In this document: positions 45,574 to 52,956 of the stretch, one piece after another
How the letters are laid out: each line of letters opens with the position of its first letter
Position numbering within the stretch: position 1 is the stretch's first letter
Origin: Chelydra serpentina
Taxonomy: Eukaryota > Chordata > Testudines > Chelydridae
Length of the DNA: 64,000 bases
Direction: 5' to 3'
NCBI GenBank assembly: GCA_037349315.1
Contig: JBAIAC010000018.1
Coordinates: 10,850,001 to 10,914,000 of the forward strand
The notes under the pieces: generated by a model
Told to the model about the DNA's origin: nothing
Databases searched by the model: none
The model's input: the letters and a program-made list of their open reading frames with translations, nothing else
Position numbers and translations under genes: made by a program

Positions 45574-45726
45574 GGATTTCTCAGTAAAGGGTTGAAACTG
45601 GGACGCATACTGCGGTTGGGGAGCGGGTGGAGTGATGGGAAGGACGCTTCTAAACTCGGGGAATTATAGGTTCCTGCTCCTAGAGCAGTCCGCAGTGGTG
45701 GACCAGTTGTTTCAACGGAGCCTGCC
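45574..45726 (-). pseudogene. Duplicate of the Myb gene's 3' end (part 1)
   Basis: Aligns by eye with 46690-46830: both read 'ggttgaaactgggac/ggatgaaactgggag', 'gcggttgggga/gcggttggagg', and 'gagcagtccgcagtggtgga/gagcagtccgcaggggtgga'. It thus repeats the C-terminal coding end and 3' flank of the Myb exon 2. It continues beyond the inserted hAT element at about 46318-46440. Not itself readable as a protein. Confidence 0.65.
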
Positions 45727-46309
45727 CAGTAGCGCAGACAGGTCCCGAGCACAGGGGGAGCGGCGCTATAAAAAGGCGCCTCCCCCTGTACTCACCCGGC
45801 GGCCTCTGGATCTTTGGCGGCTCACTCCGGGTCTTTGGTGGTGGTGGTACCCCCCGCCAGGGCCGGCACGCCCATTAGGCGACCCTAGGCGGTCGCCTGC
45901 GGCGCCAAGATTTGGGGGGCGGCGGATGGCTGCCCGCTGCCTCTCTGCTCAGCAGCTGAGCTGATGAGCGGGGAGACAAGTGGCGGCTTGCTGCGGCTGC
46001 CCCTTGTCTCCCCACTCAGTGGCTGAGCTGATGAGCGGGGAGACAAGGGGCAACTTGCCGTGGTTTCCCCTGAGCGGGGAGACAAGGGGTGGCTTGCTGC
46101 AGCTTCCCCTTGTCTCCCCACTGAGCTTCTGAGTGGGGAGACAAGGGGCAGCTTGCTGCGGCTGTCCCTTGTCTCCCAGCTGAGCGGGGAGACAAGGGGC
46201 TGCTTGCCGCGGCTGCCCCATGTCTCCCCGCTCAGCGCCAGAAACTTCTGCTGTTTCTGCTCAAGGGGGAGTGGCCACTCCTCCTGCTTCCCCCCTGGCT
46301 ACACTACTG
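45727..46309. mobile_element. GC-rich hAT element inside the Harbinger, 8-bp TSD
   Basis: 583 bp with CAG...CTG termini (cagtagcgcagacaggtccc ... cccctggctacactactg) and exact AGCCTGCC duplications at 45719-45726 and 46310-46317. Same family as 19115-19421 (shared 'cacagggggagcggc' and 'aaaaaggcgcc' blocks). It contains the CAGGGCCGGC terminus of the other GC-rich hAT family at 45861 and a minisatellite. ORFs inside (46060-46497 and others) are repeats of the minisatellite in different frames. Confidence 0.9.
45966..46235. repeat. Irregular minisatellite 'gagcggggagacaagggg'
   Basis: Five copies start at 45966, 46033, 46072, 46131 and 46182 (spacings 67, 39, 59, 51). Each unit pairs gagcggggagacaagg with its inverse ccttgtctccccgctc, so the array is a row of potential hairpins. 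Confidence 0.85.
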
Positions 46310-46317
46310 AGCCTGCC

Positions 46318-46500
46318 ACCCCTCCTTTTTTGGGACTCTGTGTGGTGGGGCTGTGTGAGTTTGTGGCGGTGGAGGGCGGTTACAGATCCCCTGCTGCGTG
46401 GCTCTGTCATCCAGGCTACGGACCGCTGCGTAAGATCTGTAACCGCCCTCCCCCACCACAAAAAAACAGAGCCCCCACCCCCTCCCCACGAACATGAAAA
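46318..46500 (-). pseudogene. Duplicate of the Myb gene's 3' end (part 2) with an inverted arm
   Basis: 'ttgggactctgtgtggtggg' and 'gcggtggagggcggttacag' correspond to 46854-46920 ('cttgggactttgggtgaggt', 'gcgggggagggaagttagag'). A roughly 22-bp arm (ggagggcggttacagatc, near 46370) then recurs inverted near 46433-46455 (gatctgtaaccgccctcc), making a hairpin. Confidence 0.6.
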
Positions 46501-46682
46501 CCACCTCCCAGACTGACCAGGGTGCCTAATGGCTTGAGTGTGACCTTCTGGTGAACCTGCACCCCTGTCTGTACCCTGGTAAAGGCGCCTATAGTCTCCA
46601 ATTACCAACCTCCTTCCCCCCCTTCAAATACACCGTCCTTTACAAGAAAATCAAGGAAATAATACCTAACAGAAAAGTAATT

Positions 46683-46688
46683 TTTATT
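46683..46688 (-). terminator. Polyadenylation signal of the Myb gene
   Basis: AATAAA on the minus strand, 77 bp beyond the stop codon at 46765-46767. It faces the transposase signals, so the two genes are convergent. Confidence 0.6.
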
Positions 46689-46764
46689 AAGGACTTCACA
46701 GTTATGGGATGAAACTGGGAGGGTGGCTAGGGCGGGGTGCGGTTGGAGGGAAGGAAAGGACCCA

Positions 46765-47237
46765 TCAAATCTTGGGGAATGAGAGCCTTCTGCTGCTTGA
46801 GCAGTCCGCAGGGGTGGAGTGAATGTTTCCAAGGCCCCTGCCGCTCCTCCGTCTTGGGACTTTGGGTGAGGTGGGGATGGGACTTTGTGGCGGGGGAGGG
46901 AAGTTAGAGATAGAATGAAGCGGGGCTCTGTCCTCCTGTCTCCGGTCCTGCAGAACATCTACAAGGTGCCGGAGCGTGTCCGTTTGCTCCCGCATTAGCA
47001 CAAGCAGCGTCTGAGTAGCCTGCTGGTCTTCCTGCCGCCACCTGTCCTCACGAGCTTCAGTCCTCTCCTCCCGTTTGCTGGATGCTCACCGGTCCTCTCT
47101 CTGCTGCGCTGCCTCAGTTCGGGAACAGACCATAAGTTCCAAGAACATCTCGTCCCCTGTTCTTTTTTTGCGCTGCCTGATCAGCGCCAGCCTCTGGGAG
47201 GGGGATGCCGGGGTAGCCCGGGAGACGCTCGCAGCTG
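46765..47237 (-). pseudogene. Harbinger Myb/SANT protein, exon 2 (one in-frame stop)
   Basis: The exon begins after a strong acceptor (pyrimidine tract, then ccacag, 47238-47253) and reads AASVSRATPASPSQRLALIR, QRKKRTGDEMFLELM, then a charged region rich in Gln, Arg and Glu, consistent with a coiled coil, MREQTDTLRHLVDVLQDRRQ, and a Pro-rich tail ending SFPKI. One TGA at about 47086-47088 (QREDR followed by stop) interrupts the frame; the frame is otherwise open on both sides. Phase (two bases completing a codon) matches the donor of exon 1. Known Harbinger Myb-like proteins help the transposase enter the nucleus and bind the termini; that role is inferred here from family. Confidence 0.85.
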
Positions 47238-47580
47238 TGGATGGGAAAAAGGGAGTGAATTCCTCAGAAAGATAAATTTTAGTGAACAATGAATATAGTC
47301 TTTCCCTGTGAACAAGACCATGCACACTACCTATCACATGTGCAGTCAGTACAAGGTTGAATTTTCTGTCTTTATATTGAGTGCCTGTGGTCTTGGTGTA
47401 CAGATTACACAAGCGGGGCCGGACAATGGAATTCAGCTAGCAGGAGGCCATGGTAAGCCATAGACTTTTGGCTGCTGAAAGCTTAATTTATAGCAGCACC
47501 CTCCTTTCATGTTCCAAACACTGCTCCTATCGTGGGCCATTTCCTGCTGCCGGCGATCCGGCAAGCATGAACTCTCCCTG

Positions 47581-47846
47581 TCACACCCACGGCGCGGCTG
47601 TACCCGTGAACGGTCCCTGCATGCTGCTGGTGAACCGCTCAGCATGAACGGTTCGCCTCCCCGCCCCCACCGCGCGGCTGGGCTCGGGAAAGATCCCTGC
47701 ATGCTGCTGGCGAACCGCTCAGCATGAACGGTTCGCCTCCCCGCCCCCACCGCGTGGCTGGGCTCGGGAAAGATCCCTGCATGCTGCCGGTGAACCACTC
47801 AGCATGAACAGTTCGCCTCCCCGCCCCCACCGCGTGGCTGGAAACC
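47581..47846. repeat. 80-bp tandem repeat in the Myb intron
   Basis: The 'agcatgaacggttcgcctcc' unit starts at 47641, 47721 and 47801, exactly 80 bp apart, with a partial fourth copy upstream from 47581. Units contain 'caccgcgcggctgggctcgg' and 'gatccctgcatgctgctgg'. Copies differ at only a few positions, often C to T. Being 80 bp and unspaced, it is not a CRISPR array. Confidence 0.9.
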
Positions 47847-47920
47847 GCCGCGTAGAGTTATTTAAAGGAACAGGCAACCAGTCCCCATACTAAAATTCCC
47901 CTAATTCAAACCAGGACACC

Positions 47921-48211
47921 ATGACTGATATCACTCTGATGAGGATTGCGGAGACAGAGAAAGACCGTATGCTGCATGAATGCCAGCAAACACCGGGGCC
48001 GTATGCCACCATGCTTTGCCAGGCAATGATACCGGAGTACCAGCTAATAGCCTGGCGCAGAAAAGTTTCCTATCATGGAGGAGGCCATACGGCCGCTTTC
48101 CCCAGGAGCCTGATGCAAAGGCTTTCACAGTACCTCCAGGAGAGCTTCATGGAGATGTCCCAGGAGGATTTCTCCTCTATCCCCAGACATGCTGACAGAC
48201 TTTTCGAGTAG
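47921..48211 (+). CDS. Third Harbinger ORF, unknown function, intact 96 aa
   Basis: An uninterrupted ORF of 96 codons lying antisense inside the Myb intron. The ATG sits in an excellent vertebrate context (gacaccATGA). It begins MTDITLMRIAETEKDRMLHE, with CQQTPGPYATMLCQAMIPEY and then WRRKVSYHGGGHTAAFPRSL following, and ends in a helix-like MQRLSQYLQESFMEMSQEDF and SIPRHADRLFE. It has two Cys, two Trp/Tyr-rich patches and no signal peptide or membrane segment. I recognise no domain. AATAAA follows 89 bp after the stop, so it resembles a complete small gene. It is the only one of the three Harbinger genes with no disabling lesion. I recall similar sequence in other turtle Harbinger copies, but that needs checking. 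Confidence 0.6.
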   Translation: MTDITLMRIAETEKDRMLHECQQTPGPYATMLCQAMIPEYQLIAWRRKVSYHGGGHTAAFPRSLMQRLSQYLQESFMEMSQEDFSSIPRHADRLFE

Positions 48212-48300
48212 CTGCACTGGCAACGACTAAAAACTAAAGCACCTAGGGCAAACTAATCATGAAAAATCCATTGCTAACATACCATGCCTATTCTATTCAA

Positions 48301-48306
48301 AATAAA
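48301..48306 (+). terminator. Polyadenylation signal after the third ORF
   Basis: AATAAA 89 bp after the stop codon, plus strand; it lies just beyond the Myb splice donor on the opposite strand. Confidence 0.55.
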
Positions 48307-48315
48307 TGTTTAAAA

Positions 48316-48321
48316 TACTTA
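48316..48321 (-). other. Splice donor of the Myb gene
   Basis: On the minus strand exon 1 ends ...TCAGTAG and the intron starts GTAAGT, a perfect vertebrate 5' splice site. Its partner is the acceptor at 47238; both are in phase 1, joining Val to Ala without a stop. Confidence 0.8.
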
Positions 48322-48897
48322 CCTACTGACCCTTCCCCTGATTCACGGTCCGGGTTACCACCTTGGGAGGGTTGGTAGGGGATCTCAGTAAGGGTGATGA
48401 GAAGATCCTGGCTGTCGGGGAAATCAGCATTGAAAGCGCTGTCGACTGCCTCGTCTTCCTCATCTCCTTCCTTATCTTCCCCGTCCGCGAAAACCTCCGA
48501 GGAAGCAGCCATAGATAACACCCCATCATCGGAGTCCACGGACACTGGTGGGGTGGTGGTGGCGGCCCCCCCTAGATTGCATGCAGTGCCTCGTAGAAAC
48601 GGCATGTTTGGGGCTGGGATCCGGAGCGTCCGTTTGATCTTTGGTCTTCTGGTACGCTTGTCGCAGCTCCTTGATTTTCACACGGCACTGCGTGGCATCC
48701 CGGCTGTATCCTCTCTCCGTCATGGCTTTTGAGATCTTCTCGTACATCTTCGCATTCCATCTTTTCGATCGCAGGTCTGAAAGCACGGACTCATCGCCCC
48801 ACACAGCGATCAGATCCAAAACTTCCCAATCAGTCCATGCTGGCGCCCTCTTTCTATTCTGCGATTGCATGGTCAACTCTGCTGGAGAGCTCTGCAT
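48322..48897 (-). pseudogene. Harbinger Myb/SANT protein, exon 1 (two frameshifts)
   Basis: Starts at an ATG with A at -3 (the frame is open to 48978, but this start suits the family better). Residues about 10-80 form the Myb/SANT-like (trihelix-type) DNA-binding domain: RAPAWTDWEVLDLIAVWGDE, LRSKRWNAKMYEKISKAMTE, RGYSRDATQCRVKIKELRQA. After AYQKTKD the frame shifts near 48640 to one reading QPQTCRFYEALHAI and again near 48583 (one base lost at 'gcaatctaggg') to one reading NLGGAATTTPPVSVDSDDG, an acidic Asp/Glu-rich segment, and DSQDLLITLTEIPYQPSQGG. The acidic tail and the downstream exon make a product typical of Harbinger accessory proteins. The frameshifts disable it. Confidence 0.85.
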
Positions 48898-49287
48898 CGT
48901 TGCCAGTGCTGCTGAGCTCGCCACGATGTCCAAACAGGAAATGAGATTCAAACTGCCCAGACAGGAAAAGGAATTCAAATTTTCCTGGGGCTTTTCCTGT
49001 CTGGCTGTTCAGAGCATCCGAGCTCGGACTACTGTCCGTGGACGCTCTGGAGTGGTGCACTCTGGGATAGCTCCCGGAGCTATTAGCGTCGAATTCAGTC
49101 CACACTAACCCTAATTCGACATGGCCATGTCGAATTTAGCGCTACTCCCCTCATCGGGGAGGAGTACAGAAATCGATTTTGCGAGCCCTTTATTTCGACA
49201 TAAATAGCTTCGTTGTGTGGACGGGTGCAGGGTTAATTCGAGTTGACGCTGCTAAATTCGACATAAACTCCTAGTGTAGACCAGGCC

Positions 49288-49370
49288 TCAGTCTTCTCTT
49301 TTCCAGACTAAACAAACCCAATTTTTTCAATCTTCCCTCACAGGTCATGCTTTCATGCAAGCAGGTATAT
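49288..49370 (-). mobile_element. CR1 continuation after the Harbinger
   Basis: 'tcagtcttctcttttccaga' 'ctaaacaaacccaatttttt' 'caatcttccctcacaggtca' joins directly to 43598 once one TCA is removed, restoring the usual antisense CR1 order. Confidence 0.9.
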
Positions 49371-49444
49371 GGAATTTTGAAAATTTAGCTATTAGTTACG
49401 ATCGTTCATATGAGCTGAGCTCTTGGAGAGAACTATATACATTA

Positions 49445-49560
49445 TTTTTATTACAGTAACACTAGACACCCTGATCAAGTTCAGAATCCGGTTGTGCTAG
49501 GTACAGTTCAAACAGAGGCAGTCATAGCTTCTTCCCCCTTGGACGTACAATCTAAGGATG
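49445..49560 (+). repeat. MIR-like SINE fragment
   Basis: 'ttattacagtaacactagac' 'accctgatcaagttcag', 'ttgtgctaggtacagttcaa' 'acagaggcagtcatagc', 'acgtacaatctaagga': same layout as 18850. Confidence 0.6.
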
Positions 49561-51377
49561 GTAACTTTTATTCTAATTATTACAGGTTTTGATTTTTTGA
49601 TATTTTGATTTATGTTATTTTTGATATTTTGATGTTATGTTATTACGCTATGGACTTCACACAAAAAAATCAATGTTAGCAGCTTGGTCTTCAAGAGAAG
49701 CTGGATGACGGAAAAGGATAATGTTTCAAATGCTTTATTTAGTGTGCAATCTACAACTGTCTGCATAAAAGAAAACCCTGATTGCCCTGTAATCCTATTC
49801 AGTTCCTGCATTCTGATTTGGGCAAAAGATCAGAGTGAATGGAAATAAGTGTGTCACATATGAGTAGAAGGTCTGCTTAGTATGCAGTTATTGGAAAGAC
49901 ATTACAGTCCTGCTTGTTCAGCACAAAACTGTGTGGAGAGACTTTTATTCTTCCATGTAATATCATTTATTGAGCATTTTATAGTTTTACAAAAACTACA
50001 CAGATAATAAGGCAAAGAAAAAGCCAGTAAGAAAGAAAATGAAGACATTGCTGAGACTTTCAGGCAATATTCCAGCCTCATAGTTTACTCATTCCAATTT
50101 AGAAGAAAACAAAGCTTGTTTGGAAAAAGGTCAAGGAGTGACTATACCATTGGGACATTTTCCTCACAATTACACGTAGTAGCCTTTCCAAGGCAGGGGG
50201 CTAGATTCAGATGACTTTGCCAACACAGACTCCAGCAGAAGACTCAAGTAGCTGAAAGTCCAAGAGGGAAGAGTTTGTGACAGCTGACGAGCTTGCGAGG
50301 GGCCTGTGAGGAACAAATAAAACCCCAAACATGCAAAGTGCCGACAGGGAAGGGGCATAGCCGGTAGCTAGAGAATGCACTGATACAGCTATCAACAGAG
50401 CAGCTTCTTCCTATCAACTACTTGGCCTTATTAAAGCTGAACACATCAAATTAATCCCTGAGGAAGGTACGGAGGGTCAGGCTGGTGCACGGGAAATTGA
50501 CCCTGCCCAGAAATGGCAGCAGGATTAGAGAAATATAGCGGGGTGCTTTACAACACCTTTGCATATAGACCTGCAGATCCAACCCTAAATTTTCAGACCA
50601 GGTTTAACAAACTAGTTGTAGTGTAACACACCTTACTGCAAAATGTTCTACAGTTTTAGCCTGATATAAAAACAAAAGGTAATTCAAAACAAACCCTTGG
50701 CAAAGAAGTTCTCAGCCAAAACATGATTATTTTATTTACAGATTTAAAGGTGGGGGCGGGAGGAGAGAGGGAGACACACACACACACAGTTTGGCTATTT
50801 TTAAGTCATACAAACTTTTAAAAAAGAAAAACCCATTAGAAGTTTACCAGTTTCAGATGCTTCCCCTGCACACACTCATAATTAAAAAATTGTGTTGATT
50901 TAAGAAATTAAATTTGACAGTGCTTAGACTAGAACTGAAAGCTAGTTTTAGAAAAAGAAGTGGCAACACTCATGATATAAAAAAAACCCAACAGACCCGA
51001 TCCTGCAGTCCTAATGTATGCAAAGTCTCAGTGGCAGTTTTGTCGGCATGAGGCCGAATATTAGTCAAATCATTTAATTTCTTTTCTCTTTTATTGCATC
51101 TGGTTTCAAATAGCCTTTAAGAAATTTTGAAAATATTTTGCCCCCCTTACTGACTTGGTATGTTTTCTGTCTGGAGCGCATCACTATTTCTCCTTCCCTC
51201 TGTGTTTCTAATGGAGCTTGAAATGAAGATGGCTTTTTGATTACTTCCTGGTTTGTACATCAGTATCATGGATGATGTTAGAGCAGCTCTGGGAACATTT
51301 TATCAGTGAAGTTATGCTAGCAGGAGAATAAGCGTATGACGCATTGCTAATCCAGAGGATTTTGCCCACCACCACTA
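49561..51377. other. No gene recognised
   Basis: Unique-looking, AT-rich; a (CA)n run at 50772-50787. 50995-51045 ('gacccgatcctgcagtccta') resembles a half of the CCATTGA repeat family. ORFs at 50170-50395 overlap in two frames and lack domains. Confidence 0.4.
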
Positions 51378-51500
51378 TTATTATTTATATTACAGTATAG
51401 CCTTGAAGCCCCAAATCAAGGATCAGGCTATCACGGTACCAATAGATAACAATGAAAATAGCCCCTGAGCCAGAGAGCTCACAATCTAGGTATCAGACAG
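51378..51500 (+). repeat. MIR-like SINE fragment
   Basis: 'attatttatattacagtata' 'gccttgaagccccaaatcaa' 'ggatcaggctatcacggtac' ... 'gagagctcacaatctaggta': same family as 18850, more diverged. Confidence 0.5.
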
Positions 51501-51825
51501 GACACAGTAGGGGGATGGTGGGGATGAGTTGGGAGGATGAGGCAACAATAAAATGAACAGAATTTAGTAGGAAAGCAAAAGTCCTAAACAAACACCAGAG
51601 AGAATACGTTTAAAGTAGGTCCAGTTTAGAACTTCATCTGCTTCAGCGACTTAGAAAAGCTGGTGCTGCTTTTCCCTCAGCAAATCCAAGCTTTGAGGAC
51701 CACAGGAGCCTTTCTGATTTTGGGGACCAGTAAATGACAACGCTGCATGCCACGATAGGAAGAAATTATAGGACTTCTGCATTCTAATTCCAGCTGTAAC
51801 ACCAACTCCTTCCTTGGACTACATT

Positions 51826-51955
51826 ATTTAATGTTTAGATTACAATAGTGCCCAGAAGTCCCATTCAGGATCACGGCCTTATTGAGGTAGGGGCTGCACA
51901 ACCAGAGGTGGCCAAAAGCTCTGCTTTGAAGAACTCACAATCTAAGATGAAAAAC
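51826..51955 (+). repeat. MIR-like SINE fragment
   Basis: 'ttacaatagtgcccagaagt' 'cccattcaggatcacggcct', 'gaagaactcacaatctaaga': same family. Confidence 0.5.
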
Positions 51956-52237
51956 ACATGAAAGGCTGGGCAGAAGGAGACAGATGTATCCCATTTTTAT
52001 ATACTTATATTGGTTTTACATAAATATTAACTAACTTCTCCCCAAACTCTCAACCCACCCATACTATAGTGATGGGTGTAAGTGTATGAACCTGGGCAGA
52101 AAAACCGTCATATGTCAGCTGTTTCTTGTAGATGTAGGAGAAGAAAAGGAGTTTGGGTTAAACAGAAATGTGTAATTAGCTGATGGATATTGCTTACTTC
52201 ATCCACCTTCTGTCCTTCTTTATCTTTAATATTTTCC

Positions 52238-52263
52238 CCTCTCTCTCTCTCTCTCTCTCTCTT
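52238..52263. repeat. (CT)n microsatellite
   Basis: About a dozen CT dinucleotides ending in T5. Confidence 0.9.
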
Positions 52264-52325
52264 TTTATTTCTTCTACTGCACCAATTCCCTTCCCTAATT
52301 TTATATAAAAAGAACTCATGAACTG

Positions 52326-52615
52326 TTATTTAATAATAATCTAGATGCCTCCATCAAGATTAGAGCCCCATTATACTAAGTGTTGTACCTGCACATAGAA
52401 AGAGGCAGTCCTTGATCCTAAGAGCTTAGGATCTAAATAGACAAAACTGCTAAAAGGTGAAAGAAAGGAAATATTATCCCTGATTTACAGAGAGGGAACT
52501 GCAGCACCAAGAAATGAAGCAATTTGCCCAAAGTCAGTCTATGGCTGAGCTGGGAATTGAACCTAGAACTCGTGAATCCCAGTTTGGAGCCTTAACCATG
52601 AAACCATCCTTCCTC
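52326..52615 (+). repeat. MIR-type CORE-SINE
   Basis: 'agccccattatactaagtgt' 'tgtacctgcac', 'gagcttaggatctaaa', then the MIR 3' part 'gatttacagagagggaactg' 'cagcaccaagaaatgaagca' 'atttgcccaaagtcag' and 'gaattgaacctagaactc'. Near full length. Confidence 0.75.
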
Positions 52616-52667
52616 TCGTGAACTCCTCTCTTACCGTTACCTACATTATTTTAATTCCCCTCTTCTA

Positions 52668-52953
52668 GGGTATGCCTATGCTGCAATTAGATACCTGCGG
52701 CTGGCCTATGCCAGCTGACTCAGGCTCGTGGGGCTCAGTCTAAGGAGCTGTTTAATTGCAGTCTAGAGGTTTGGGCTCAGGCTGCAGCCCAACCTCTGGG
52801 ACCCTCCCACCGCGCAGGGCTCTAGATCCCAGGCTCTAGCCAGAGCCCAAATATCTAAATCACAGTTAAAACAGCCCCTTAGCCGAGCCTCGCAAGCCTG
52901 GGTCAGATGGCATGGGGCAGCCATGAATATTTAATTGCAGTGTAGCCATCCCC
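52668..52953. mobile_element. Palindromic Harbinger-type MITE, 286 bp
   Basis: Left end gggtatgcctatgctgcaat 'ta'; right end, reverse-complemented, ggggatggctacactgcaat 'ta'. Arms also share 'aggagctgtttaattgcag' against 'agccccttag'. Flanks are CTA and TTA, a duplication with one change. Non-coding. Confidence 0.7.
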
Positions 52954-52956
52954 TTA

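Larger units (their letters stand above)
43599..49287 (+). mobile_element. Full-length PIF/Harbinger DNA transposon, TCA TSD
   Basis: A 5,689-bp element inserted in a CR1 tail. Left end GAGGGTATGTCTACACTA; right end, reverse-complemented, GGCCTGGTCTACACTA, followed on both arms by further AT-rich inverted similarity with TTCGA motifs. TCA flanks both sides (43596-43598, 49288-49290), matching the 3-bp duplications of this superfamily; joining the flanks restores the CR1. It carries a transposase (plus), a two-exon Myb/SANT gene (minus, convergent) and an extra ORF (plus). It has since been hit by a hAT element (45727-46309) and a Penelope 3' end (45415-45561), and part of its middle is duplicated. 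Inactive because both main genes are broken. Confidence 0.95.

Noticed and set aside
46060..46608. Several overlapping ORFs of 98-145 codons
   Set aside because: They translate the hAT minisatellite and a hairpin region in different frames.
47581..47846. Possible CRISPR-like array
   Set aside because: Units are contiguous 80-bp repeats without spacers in a eukaryotic transposon intron; it is a minisatellite.
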